NCBI RefSeq assembly: GCF_000190435.1
Contig: NC_015152.1
Span: forward strand, 998,458 to 1,062,457
Reading direction: 5' to 3'
From: Sphaerochaeta globosa str. Buddy
GTDB taxonomy: Bacteria > Spirochaetota > Spirochaetia > Sphaerochaetales > Sphaerochaetaceae
DNA: 64,000 nucleotides
In this document: piece after piece, positions 1 to 7,852 of the stretch
Layout of the letters: every line of letters begins with the position of its first letter
How positions within the stretch are numbered: position 1 is the stretch's first letter
Translations under genes and position numbers: made by a program
The notes under the pieces: generated by a model
Databases searched by the model: none
What the model saw: the letters and a program-made list of their open reading frames with translations, nothing else
Told to the model about the DNA's origin: nothing

Positions 1-267
1 TCCCCTAAGGTGCTGGTAGTTGCCCAACCTACCCGTGGGTTGGATGTAGGTGCAATTGAATACATCAGAAAAAGAATCATTGCCGAGAGAGGGAAAGGCA
101 GGGCAATCCTGCTGATTTCCTTCGAGTTGGATGAGATCATGAACCTCTGTGACCGCATTGCAACCCTCAGCAAGGGGAGCATCGTAGCGGTAAACAAACA
201 GAATGAAATTACTGAATACGAAATAGGCCTGATGATGGCTGGTTCGAAGAAGGAGGCAGTACGATGA
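1..267 (+). CDS. Nucleoside ABC transporter ATP-binding protein, C-terminal fragment
   Basis: This is the last 88 codons of an ABC ATPase whose start lies left of the window. It carries the end of the second nucleotide-binding domain of an RbsA/YufO-type double ATPase: the D-loop region QPTRGLDVGA follows a lost Walker B, and the switch region reads LLISFELDEI, where the H-loop histidine is replaced, as is usual in the second half of this family. It would sit on the cytoplasmic face and energise the two permeases encoded next. The stop codon overlaps the next start (ATGA), showing tight translational coupling. The substrate assignment (nucleosides) comes from the downstream purine nucleoside phosphorylase and from the permease types. 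The Bmp-type binding protein expected upstream is not in the window. Confidence 0.9.
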   Translation, partial: SPKVLVVAQPTRGLDVGAIEYIRKRIIAERGKGRAILLISFELDEIMNLCDRIATLSKGSIVAVNKQNEITEYEIGLMMAGSKKEAVR

Positions 268-1364
268 AACTTACTCGTCAAAAACTCATCCAATCGGATG
301 GTGCTGTCTCGGTTCTTGTCGTAGTGCTTGGTTTTCTTGTCGGTACCATTTTGGTCGCGCTGGTGGGAAAGAACCCCTTGAACATGTACAAGGCACTCTT
401 TCAGGCATTAAGCGGGTATAACATCGACAATGGACGGATGAATATCCGTTACATTGCAGAGACGTTGAACTATTCAGTTCCCTTTATACTCTGCGGTCTT
501 TCGATGGGCTTTGCAAAGCGGGTAGGTCTGTTCAACATCGGTGGAGAAGGCCAGTACATCATGGGTCTGACCATCGCCCAGGCAATAGCATTGCTTGGGC
601 CCCAGGTTCCTGTATTGCATTGGCTGCTGGCCATCCTGGGTGCCATCGTAATCGGTTCTCTCTGGGGTGGGGTTGTAGGCATCCTCAAAGCCAAATATGA
701 AGTGAGTGAAGTGGTTTCCACCATCATGCTCAACTATGTGGCTCTCTACCTGAGTCGTATCATCTGCCTGCAATTGCCGGGTGCCACCACCTACAAGACG
801 GCCAACTTTCCCGAGACGGCTTTGATCGGCAATACCTTCTTCCAAAAAATTACCAACAATTCCCTTTTGAACAACGGCATTTTCATGATGGTCATTGCGG
901 TATTGGTCTATTGGTTCATCATGGAGAAAACCAGCCTCGGCTATGGTATGCGGGCCACCGGTTTCAATAAGGAGGCTGCAAGGGCCAGCGGAATTCCGGT
1001 TGTCAGATCCATCTCGATTTCCATGGCCATCAGCGGCGCCTTTGCAGGTCTGGCAGGCGGAATCGTCGCCCTTGGCTCCTTTAAGTATGGACGGGTTCTC
1101 TCGGGCATGGACAATTACGGCTTTGACGGTATTGCCGTTGCCTTGGTCGGTAACTGTACGGCTCTGGGAACAACCTTGGCAGGTTTCCTGTTCGGCCTTC
1201 TGAAGAACTCCCAAGCCCTGATGCAGGGCAAGCAGATACCCAAGGAGATTACCTTCATCATCCAGGGCCTGATCGTAATTTTCATCGCCCTGCGTTCGGC
1301 TTTGAAACTCTATCAGGAGTACCTGGATAAGAAGCAGTTGCAGAAGGAGGTAGGAATCAAATGA
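264..1364 (+). CDS. Nucleoside ABC transporter permease (YufP/NupP-like)
   Basis: A 366-residue integral membrane protein of the branched-chain/ribose-type ABC permease family. A single N-terminal helix (residues about 13-36) is followed by a periplasmic loop and a bundle of hydrophobic segments. The family pattern FNIGGEGQYIMG, a re-entrant region typical of nucleoside importers of the Bmp class, is at about residues 90-101, and the coupling region with GMRATGFNKEAARASGI is near 227-243. It starts four bases inside the ATPase stop and ends four bases inside the next permease, so the three are one transcript. With the ATPase and the second permease it should form the inner-membrane channel for nucleoside uptake. 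Exact substrate is inferred from context. Confidence 0.92.
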   Translation: MKLTRQKLIQSDGAVSVLVVVLGFLVGTILVALVGKNPLNMYKALFQALSGYNIDNGRMNIRYIAETLNYSVPFILCGLSMGFAKRVGLFNIGGEGQYIMGLTIAQAIALLGPQVPVLHWLLAILGAIVIGSLWGGVVGILKAKYEVSEVVSTIMLNYVALYLSRIICLQLPGATTYKTANFPETALIGNTFFQKITNNSLLNNGIFMMVIAVLVYWFIMEKTSLGYGMRATGFNKEAARASGIPVVRSISISMAISGAFAGLAGGIVALGSFKYGRVLSGMDNYGFDGIAVALVGNCTALGTTLAGFLFGLLKNSQALMQGKQIPKEITFIIQGLIVIFIALRSALKLYQEYLDKKQLQKEVGIK

Positions 1365-2272
1365 GTATGCTATGGGGAATGCTTCCTTCAATTTTGATGA
1401 TCGTCGCCCCGATTCTCATCACCGCCATCGGCGGCATGATTTGTGAGAAGGCGGGCGTCGTAAATATTGCACTCGAAGGACTGATGGCCATCGGTGCTTG
1501 CACTGCGGCTTCCGCCCATGTCCTGATGGAGAGCGCGGGAATGAATCCCAACCTTTCGCTTTTCCTGGCCTTGGCATTGGGCTTTGTCGTCGGCGGTCTC
1601 TTTTCGTTGGTACATGCGGTTGCCGCCATCAACCTGAATGCCGACCAGACCATAAGCGGCACGGGTATTAACCTATTGGCCAACGGGGTGACCATTTTCG
1701 CAAGCCAGATTCTTTTCAGTGCCGACCGAACCCGTGAGTTCCGCATGGGTATGCAGACTGACGCTCTGGGTATCTATCCCACGGCGTATATTGCCATTGC
1801 GGTGGTGCTTTTCTCTTGGTTTCTGCTCTATAAGATTCCTTTCGGGGTGCACCTCAGGGCATGCGGAGAACATCCGGGAGCAGCGGAGAGTGTGGGCATC
1901 AACGTCAAGAAGATGCGCTACTTTGCCGTCATCGCCAGCGGAGTGTTGGCCGGTCTTGCCGGTGGATGCGTCGTCCTTACCCAAACCATCCAATATACTT
2001 CAAACACCATCAACGGTCGTGGTTTCATCGCGTTGGCTGCCGTTTCATTCGGTAGGTGGAGACCCCTCGGGGTTACTGGGGCTGCTTTCCTGTTTGGAGC
2101 CGCCCAGGCGTTTGCCATTATTGCAAACAACTTCCCCGCCCTCAGGGTTCTTCCCTCGGAGGTGTTCAACATTCTTCCTTATGTAGTCACGCTTGCCGCC
2201 TTGGTGCTTTTCAGCGGCAAGAATTATGCACCCAGCGCTGCCGGTAAAGCGTATGAGAAGGGGGCCAGCTGA
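1361..2272 (+). CDS. Nucleoside ABC transporter permease (YufQ/NupQ-like)
   Basis: A 303-residue membrane permease, the second half of the nucleoside channel. The conserved early segment CEKAGVVNIALEGLM (about residues 28-42) and the later HLRACGEHPGAAESVGI coupling region (about 161-177) are those of the shorter partner in Bmp-linked nucleoside importers. At least eight hydrophobic helices are evident. The start overlaps the preceding stop by four bases and the stop (TGA) shares a base with the next ATG, continuing the polycistronic arrangement. Regulation cannot be read because the promoter lies outside the window. Confidence 0.92.
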   Translation: MSMLWGMLPSILMIVAPILITAIGGMICEKAGVVNIALEGLMAIGACTAASAHVLMESAGMNPNLSLFLALALGFVVGGLFSLVHAVAAINLNADQTISGTGINLLANGVTIFASQILFSADRTREFRMGMQTDALGIYPTAYIAIAVVLFSWFLLYKIPFGVHLRACGEHPGAAESVGINVKKMRYFAVIASGVLAGLAGGCVVLTQTIQYTSNTINGRGFIALAAVSFGRWRPLGVTGAAFLFGAAQAFAIIANNFPALRVLPSEVFNILPYVVTLAALVLFSGKNYAPSAAGKAYEKGAS

Positions 2273-2988
2273 TGACACCCCACAATCGTGCAGATAAGGC
2301 AGATATTGCTCCTGTTGTCCTCGCCCCAGGCGATCCGCTTCGTGCCAAGTTGGTTGCAGAACACTTCCTCAGTGATGCACGCCTTGTCACTGATGTAAGA
2401 AATATGTTGGGCTATACCGGTTTTTTCAAGGGACAAAAGGTCACAGTGATGGCAACCGGCATGGGCGGTCCCTCGATCGGCATCTACAGCTATGAACTGT
2501 TCACCACCTACGATGTGAAGGCGATCATCCGCATCGGTACCTGCGGAGGTCTGCAAAAACAGATCGGGATAGGGGATTTGGTCTGTGCCATGACTGCCAG
2601 CACTGATTCGGCTTGGGCCCATCAATACAACCTGAAGGGAACACTCAGTCCCTGCTGTGACAGTGAATTGCTGTTCAAAGCCGTTGACCAGGCAAAACAA
2701 TTAGGATATCCCTGTCATGCAGGCATGGTATTCTCCAGCGACCTGTTCTCCTCCTACAATGCCTTGGGACAGGAGAGTTGGAAGGCTTGGGCACGCATGG
2801 GTGCTCTTGCCCAGGATATGGAGACCTATGCCCTTTATGCAACTGCGGCTTGGACGGCGAAGCGCGCCCTTTCGCTTTTGACTATGACCGACAGCTGTGT
2901 AAGCGGGGAAGGTTTTGGCCCCGAAATGCGGAGCAAGGGTCTGTTTCCCATGATTGAAGTTGCCCTGGGCGTTGCGTTGGAGGTATAG
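2272..2988 (+). CDS. deoD: Purine nucleoside phosphorylase
   Basis: A 238-residue, full-length member of the small hexameric nucleoside phosphorylase family (NP-I, DeoD type), which splits purine (deoxy)nucleosides with phosphate into base and (deoxy)ribose-1-phosphate in the cytoplasm. Visible motifs are the phosphate loop GDPLRAK (residues 20-26), the RIGTCGG glycine motif (87-93), and the base/ribose-binding DMETYAL (183-189). A uridine phosphorylase function is less likely from the DeoD-like spacing but is not excluded. The start shares one base with the upstream permease stop, so imported nucleosides would be cleaved by a co-expressed enzyme. The nucleoside hydrolase on the facing strand adds a hydrolytic route. 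Confidence 0.88.
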   Translation: MTPHNRADKADIAPVVLAPGDPLRAKLVAEHFLSDARLVTDVRNMLGYTGFFKGQKVTVMATGMGGPSIGIYSYELFTTYDVKAIIRIGTCGGLQKQIGIGDLVCAMTASTDSAWAHQYNLKGTLSPCCDSELLFKAVDQAKQLGYPCHAGMVFSSDLFSSYNALGQESWKAWARMGALAQDMETYALYATAAWTAKRALSLLTMTDSCVSGEGFGPEMRSKGLFPMIEVALGVALEV

Positions 2989-2990
2989 CA

Positions 2991-3602
2991 ATGGATTTTC
3001 TAGAGGCCATGCAGCATCGGTTTGCCTGTAAGCAGTACGACCGACAGCGAATGCTTGAAGAGCTTGAGATTCATACGATTCTTGAGTACGGAAGGCTCAC
3101 TCCCACTTCCTTCGGTCTTGAGCTTTGGTCCTTTCATGTCGTAAAAAGTTTCCAGAAAAAAGAGGCGTTGTTTCATGCCTGTTTTGACCAGGAATCGGTC
3201 AGAACCAGTGCAGTAACCGTTGCAGTTTTGGTACGTACCGCTGCCTTTGCCAATCCTGATGGAGATCTGGTGCATACCCGCGGTAAGCGATTTCCCGATC
3301 CCTTGCCGGTATTCATCGATGATTATCGCCCCTATTACGAGTTTCTCAAATCAGAAGGAAGGCTCGACTGCTGGCTTAGGAGCCAAGGGTATTTGGCCAT
3401 TGCAAACATGATGACCGGTTCCGCCGCCATGGGTATCCAAAGCTGTGCAATTGAAGGCTTCGACGAGAAGAAGGTGCTCAGGGTTTTGGATGCGAATGCC
3501 GATCAGTGGCAGGTCTCCTTGCTGGCAACCTTCGGCTACCCTGCAGAACAGGAGCGGCCGAAGATTCGTGAAAGTTTGGATGAACTGGTTGTCTACCATT
3601 GA
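2991..3602 (+). CDS. Nitroreductase family NAD(P)H oxidoreductase
   Basis: A 203-residue flavoenzyme of the nitroreductase fold. The N-terminal MQHRFACKQYD resembles the FMN-phosphate binding R-x-S-x-R/K-x-Y/F-D/E segment at the start of this family; the middle (residues about 130-150) holds the AIANMMTGSAAMGIQSC helix, and the end has the LLATFGYP turn seen in NfsB-like enzymes. It would reduce nitroaromatic, quinone or similar substrates with NAD(P)H in the cytoplasm. It begins two bases after the phosphorylase stop, so it is co-transcribed with the nucleoside genes, but a role in nucleoside metabolism is not evident and may be incidental. It ends one base before the convergent nucleoside hydrolase gene. 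Confidence 0.85.
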   Translation: MDFLEAMQHRFACKQYDRQRMLEELEIHTILEYGRLTPTSFGLELWSFHVVKSFQKKEALFHACFDQESVRTSAVTVAVLVRTAAFANPDGDLVHTRGKRFPDPLPVFIDDYRPYYEFLKSEGRLDCWLRSQGYLAIANMMTGSAAMGIQSCAIEGFDEKKVLRVLDANADQWQVSLLATFGYPAEQERPKIRESLDELVVYH

Positions 3603-3603
3603 T

Positions 3604-4521
3604 TTAGGGAAGATTGGCCAGGGCACGCTCGACCAAGGTCCAAAACCAAGGGATGTCGATTCGTTTGGCAATCAAGACGCCATTTTCCGATATGGTGGCA
3701 ACTTTGGTTGTTTTTCCGTAGGTAGGACCTTCCTTGATGTCCACAGAAACCGTGCAATACTCAGTTTCCACCTTGGATGGATCGACTAGGTACGCTACGC
3801 ACAAAGGATCGTGCATCTGCGGCTCTCCCTGTCCCCGTTTTGTGTAGTTGGCGGTATAACTTTCCATGCAGGCACAGAATACTGCGTTGCTCAATCCTTT
3901 TCTGGTTTGGAAATCAGAGAGGCGATTTCGGCTGAGGGTGACTTGACGGGTGCAGTCCAAGGGAAAGAGCACCATTTTCGCACCGGATGAGAAAACACGT
4001 TCGGCTGCCTCGGGATCGGCAAAGGTGTTGAATTCTGCACTTTCTGTGACATTGCCCCGACTGAACGACCCTCCCATGATGATTATTTGTTTGCAAAGTC
4101 TTGCCACCGAAGGGTCCTGTTCAAAAGCGAGAGCCAGATCGGTGAGGGGACCTACACTGACGATGCTGAGTTGATGGGGATTGGCTTTCACCAACTTGAT
4201 GAGCTCTTCAATGCCGTCTTTGTCTTGCGCCTGCTGGAACTGCCTTGGTGCAAACACCGGGCCATCGAGGCCTGTTTTTCCATGGAAATCACCGGCTTCT
4301 ATCGGCTTTCGTACCAAAGGCTTGTCCGCTCCCTTGTACACAGGGCATCGTATTCCTGCCGTTTCCAGGACATTCAAGGTATTTTCCACTGTCTTGTCCA
4401 AACCGACATTGCCAGCTGTCGCAATGACTGCCTCAATGCTGATCTCTTCCAACCCTGCGGCGAGAAACAGGGCTACTGCATCATCCAAGCCTGTGTCGAC
4501 ATCCAAAATAATCCGTTCCAT
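3604..4521 (-). CDS. Inosine-uridine preferring nucleoside hydrolase
   Basis: A 305-residue nucleoside hydrolase (IunH superfamily), which hydrolyses ribonucleosides to free base and ribose. The N-terminal calcium/catalytic cluster is intact: LDVDTGLDD with aspartates at 7, 9, 13 and 14. The IIIMGGSF strand (about 147-154), the AEFNTFADPEAAERVF segment with the ribose-binding asparagine and aspartate (about 163-178) and the C-terminal HDPL motif (about 236-239) are also present. Length is normal for the family. It faces the nucleoside importer/phosphorylase operon tail to tail with one base between stops, so the cluster as a whole is a nucleoside salvage locus. Its promoter would lie in the 193-bp divergent region shared with the esterase gene. 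Confidence 0.9.
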   Translation of the reverse strand: MERIILDVDTGLDDAVALFLAAGLEEISIEAVIATAGNVGLDKTVENTLNVLETAGIRCPVYKGADKPLVRKPIEAGDFHGKTGLDGPVFAPRQFQQAQDKDGIEELIKLVKANPHQLSIVSVGPLTDLALAFEQDPSVARLCKQIIIMGGSFSRGNVTESAEFNTFADPEAAERVFSSGAKMVLFPLDCTRQVTLSRNRLSDFQTRKGLSNAVFCACMESYTANYTKRGQGEPQMHDPLCVAYLVDPSKVETEYCTVSVDIKEGPTYGKTTKVATISENGVLIAKRIDIPWFWTLVERALANLP

Positions 4522-4714
4522 CTAATTCCTCTTTGGCTAGACATCTGAATCTGCTTAAAACAGATAGAGAATGAGGTCCGTCAGGCTCTCGTGTGAATTG
4601 TATCAGTTTCCTATCGGATCTGGCAATGAAAGTTTTCCTGCTTGGATAGGGAGGTATGTTGATTGAGCATACATCCACAAGGCGATACCGAAAAAATGTG
4701 CTACTATTGGCTCT

Positions 4715-5515
4715 ATGAGAATCATACAAATTGCAGTAGGGCCGAATCAGGTTCCTCTAACCGGGTATTTACAGGACATCACCAGCGATGGGGGGATTCG
4801 CAACATCAGGCCGTCGGTTGTCATTTGCCCGGGAGGGGCGTATCGGTACCGTTCCGAGCGTGAACGCGATCCGGTTGCGCTTCACTTCTTGAACATGAGT
4901 TACAATGTCTTTATTCTCGACTACTCGGTACAGGAAGAAGCGAAGAATCTCAATCCGCTGCTCGAGGCAAGTGATGCCCTGATCAAGATTCGTGAACACG
5001 CACTAGCCTGGATGTGCGACCCCACCCGTATCGCCATCATCGGCTTCAGTGCAGGCGGCCACTTGGCGGCTTCGCTTGCCATCCTGCACAACCACGAGAT
5101 GGTTGTCAGCAGGCAGACGATCAAGGACGAGAACAACCGCCCTGACGCAGCGATCCTTTGTTATCCAGTGATCAGCGGTGGTGAATATGCCCATAAAGAG
5201 AGCTTGGAGTGGGTAAGCGGTGGGGACGAGAAGCTTCGCACCCTTTTCAGCCTGGAGAACCAAGTGACTGCATCCACCAGCCCGATGTTTATCTGGCATA
5301 CGGTTACCGATGCCTCGGTTCCGGTGGAAAACAGCATGCAGCTCGCTCTCAGTTTGAGACGCGAGCAGGTGCCGTTCGAATTGCATCTCTTTGAACAGGG
5401 AAGTCATGGACTGTCCATGTGCACACAAGAGGTAGGAACTCCCCATCCCGCGTGCAGACAGTGGGTGGACTTGGCCTCTACGTGGCTGAACAGTCGTTTC
5501 CACCACACCTTATAG
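4715..5515 (+). CDS. Alpha/beta hydrolase, acetyl-esterase type
   Basis: A 266-residue serine hydrolase of the BD-FAE/acetyl-xylan-esterase-like group. The oxyanion region CPGGAYRYRSERE (about residues 39-51) replaces the canonical HGGG, the nucleophile elbow is GFSAGGH with Ser112, and the C-terminal half has the acid (near VTDASVPVENS) and the histidine (EQGSHGLS). There is no signal peptide, so it should be cytoplasmic and de-acylate imported sugars or small esters; the natural substrate is unknown. No strong ribosome binding site precedes the ATG. Its last six bases overlap the end of the convergent flavoprotein gene. Confidence 0.85.
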   Translation: MRIIQIAVGPNQVPLTGYLQDITSDGGIRNIRPSVVICPGGAYRYRSERERDPVALHFLNMSYNVFILDYSVQEEAKNLNPLLEASDALIKIREHALAWMCDPTRIAIIGFSAGGHLAASLAILHNHEMVVSRQTIKDENNRPDAAILCYPVISGGEYAHKESLEWVSGGDEKLRTLFSLENQVTASTSPMFIWHTVTDASVPVENSMQLALSLRREQVPFELHLFEQGSHGLSMCTQEVGTPHPACRQWVDLASTWLNSRFHHTL

Positions 5516-6793
5516 GGCGGCGAGCATACCCTCTGCCGACCTGATTCCGCTGGCCCATGCCCCGGTGATACCGCGGCTGGTGCCGGCTCCATCACCTGCA
5601 AACCAGATATCCTCTTTGACACGGAAGTACTCATCGAGGTAGGCTGGTTTGTTTGCATACAGCTTGATCTCGGGGTAGTACATGATGGTTGAAGGGTGAA
5701 GCAAACCCGGGACGATGGTGTCCAGGTTCTTCATCGCCTTCCAAATCGCCCTGAGGATTTTTGCCGGAATGGCTAGAGAGATATCACCGGGGCAACAGGT
5801 GCGAAGGGTGGGTTCAAAGTCATACAGGTCGCCGCTGAAGCTTGCTTCCTTGCTGCGTGATCCTAGACGGAAGTCTCCGACGCGTTGCATAAGCGGCTGA
5901 CCGCCACCCATGAGAGCCGCCTGAAGGCCCAGGTTTTCTGCAAAAGCCTGGCCGCTTGCCAAGGGGGCGGTGAAACGGACAGTCTTGAGGATCGCAAAGT
6001 TTACCAGTCCATTGTCATGACGGGCGTCAGGGGCGAAGGCATGGCCGTTGACTGAGTACCATTGGTCGCCGCGGTTGGTTGCATAGCGTTCACGTACCAC
6101 GTGGGCGTTGCCGCTGTTGGTACAAAAGGTTCTGACCTTTTCGGGGAAGTAGAACTTCGGGTCATAATAGTCACGGACGATGGGGTAGTGCTCGATTCTG
6201 GTTTCCACCCGAAGTCCGATGTCCACAATATTGTCGATGAAGGGAATGGAGAGAGACCGCATCAGGTCCTGCAGGAAGTGAAAGCCTTTTCTTCCCGGGG
6301 CGACCAAGAGTTTCTTATAACCGATCTCCCGTTTTTCCGTTACAATGAACTGAGCTTCTGCATTCACACTTTCCATTGCTTCGCCTAGGGAAAGGTCCAC
6401 TCCGGCTTCTGAGAGCCTGGCAAGGAGTTCTTTGATCAAAAGCAGGCCGCCGTCTGTACCCAAGTGGGTTTGCTTGATCTCCAAAAGTGTACAACCCAAT
6501 CGTTCTGCACGCTTCTGGTAAACACCGATATTCGATTTGTCCAAGAAGGAAGGTTTAAGGAAATCGATAACCTCTTTGAGGTAGTGTTCAGCAACCTCTT
6601 GTGTCCAATATTCTACAGGAAACCCAATTGGGTAGGTGAAGTTCATTTTACAGTCATTGCGCATACCGCCGGTCGAAACCTTCTCGCGGTCGATCATCAG
6701 GATTTTTAGATCCGGTCGCTTTTGGATGAGTGTGAAGGCGGCTCCCATGCCAGCCGGTCCGCTTCCTACAATGACAACATCATACATGTCCAT
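5510..6793 (-). CDS. FAD-dependent dehydrogenase (COG2509-like)
   Basis: A flavoprotein of about 427 residues. I place the start at 6793 rather than at the upstream ATG (6850) because a GGGAGGG ribosome site sits six bases before it and the protein then begins directly with the dinucleotide-binding strand MDMYDVVIVGSGPAG. The GxGxxG Rossmann motif, a GAxxK-like FAD segment, an APGRKG loop in the middle and a C-terminal FAGDGAGTSRGITGAWASG motif that closes over the flavin match the family of uncharacterised NAD-utilising dehydrogenases related to geranylgeranyl-reductase-like and TrkA-like flavoproteins. The substrate is unknown. The gene runs divergently from the HTH/Fic-like gene and a 10-bp perfect hairpin lies in its 5-prime untranslated region. 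Confidence 0.85.
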   Translation of the reverse strand: MDMYDVVIVGSGPAGMGAAFTLIQKRPDLKILMIDREKVSTGGMRNDCKMNFTYPIGFPVEYWTQEVAEHYLKEVIDFLKPSFLDKSNIGVYQKRAERLGCTLLEIKQTHLGTDGGLLLIKELLARLSEAGVDLSLGEAMESVNAEAQFIVTEKREIGYKKLLVAPGRKGFHFLQDLMRSLSIPFIDNIVDIGLRVETRIEHYPIVRDYYDPKFYFPEKVRTFCTNSGNAHVVRERYATNRGDQWYSVNGHAFAPDARHDNGLVNFAILKTVRFTAPLASGQAFAENLGLQAALMGGGQPLMQRVGDFRLGSRSKEASFSGDLYDFEPTLRTCCPGDISLAIPAKILRAIWKAMKNLDTIVPGLLHPSTIMYYPEIKLYANKPAYLDEYFRVKEDIWFAGDGAGTSRGITGAWASGIRSAEGMLAAL

Positions 6794-6813
6794 GAAAACC
6801 CTCCCAGGTGTAA

Positions 6814-6836
6814 TTGGAAAGGGTCTCCCTTTCCAA
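6814..6836. promoter_or_regulatory. 10-bp perfect inverted repeat in a divergent promoter region
   Basis: TTGGAAAGGG at 6814-6823 is followed by a three-base gap and its exact complement CCCTTTCCAA at 6827-6836. It lies 20-43 bases upstream of the flavoprotein start and about 120 bases upstream of the divergent HTH gene. No T-run follows on either strand, so it is not a terminator. It may be an operator for the neighbouring HTH protein or a 5-prime RNA hairpin; which is unknown. Confidence 0.5.
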
Positions 6837-6953
6837 CCAATTATCCCCATTGTAGGGTGTTTCGTAAACCCCTTGTTGGTGTGCCTATCCTTGCACAGAG
6901 CCTGTATTCATGGTATTACACCAAAGTAGGAATAGTTGTTGTGAGGTGACAGA

Positions 6954-7847
6954 ATGTACATAAGTGCCAAGGAAGCTGCAAAGAAATGGGGTATCTCAGA
7001 ACGAAGAGTACGCATTCTCTGTTCAGAGGGCCGCGTCGATGGGGTGCTGAGAACTTCCTGGGCATGGAATATCCCTTCCGATGCTCCGAAACCGGGGGAT
7101 GGACGGCACCTTCGGCACATGAAGAACCATGACATGAGAATCGGCGGCATGGATTTCTCACGCTTGGAGGCTGAAGCACAGAATCTGAAGCGAATCACCC
7201 AAACCGAACAGTTCATTCGTTCCTACCACAGGCTGGTGACCCGGTTCGTCCTCTCTTCGTTTGCAAGTGAAGATAGTGCTGTGGAAGCCCAGGATTTGGC
7301 TGTACTGTACAATCGTTGCTTTGTTCCCTCCCTGCCTTTTGCAATGCAACTGTTGGCACTGAATATGCGCTCGATCCTGATACGCATGCTGTATCAGTAT
7401 GGATTGGGACCTATCGAGGGCAAAAGCCGACCGCACATGAGCGAGCAACGACTGAAAGAGTTGTACCAGATGATGTGTCAAGGACTTGAGGAGGAGGGTC
7501 CGGTTGCCTATCTGAACACCGAAAAAGTCCAGCAGATGGAAACCCTCTTTGTCCAATACGATCGTGACTGGGCTCATTTGCACCCCGTAGTCCGAGCTCT
7601 TTTCCTCTATGGGGAGCTGCTTCGGATACAGGCATTCGGCAAGTACGATGGTCTGTTGGCCAGTCTTGCGTTCGCCCAGGAGTTGATCAGTTTCGGGTAT
7701 CCGCCAACGCTTTTCGATGCTGAACATGTTGATGAGTTCAAAGCTGCGATGATATTGACCAGAAGCAGGGGTAATTATCAGAATGCACTGCGCATGCTTG
7801 AGCAGATGCTTCTCTTTGAGTGTTCCAAACTTACCACAAGGGAGTAG
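6954..7847 (+). CDS. HTH protein with a catalytically degenerate Fic-like domain
   Basis: A 297-residue protein. Residues 1-40 form an excisionase/MerR-like helix-turn-helix (SAKEAAKKWGISERRVRILC) ending in the WAWNIPSDAPKPGDGR tail that often joins such HTHs to Fic domains. Residues about 190-285 read like a Fic core: LHPVVRALFLYGELLRI, then QAFGKYDGLLASL, then FGYPP and an EFKAAM...RGNY helix pair. Against the canonical HPFxxGNGRxxR, the histidine is Gln226, Pro is Ala, Asn is Asp, and both arginines are Leu/Ser, so AMP transfer is not expected. I infer a DNA-binding regulator derived from a Fic protein. It is divergent from the flavoprotein and its stop lies five bases before the deacylase start, so it is likely co-transcribed with it. 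Confidence 0.7.
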   Translation: MYISAKEAAKKWGISERRVRILCSEGRVDGVLRTSWAWNIPSDAPKPGDGRHLRHMKNHDMRIGGMDFSRLEAEAQNLKRITQTEQFIRSYHRLVTRFVLSSFASEDSAVEAQDLAVLYNRCFVPSLPFAMQLLALNMRSILIRMLYQYGLGPIEGKSRPHMSEQRLKELYQMMCQGLEEEGPVAYLNTEKVQQMETLFVQYDRDWAHLHPVVRALFLYGELLRIQAFGKYDGLLASLAFAQELISFGYPPTLFDAEHVDEFKAAMILTRSRGNYQNALRMLEQMLLFECSKLTTRE

Positions 7848-7852
7848 TTACC

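Noticed and set aside
474-1391. 305-codon open frame on the minus strand across the permease genes
   Set aside because: It lies wholly opposite a well-recognised permease, lacks domain signals and arises from the codon bias of the real gene.
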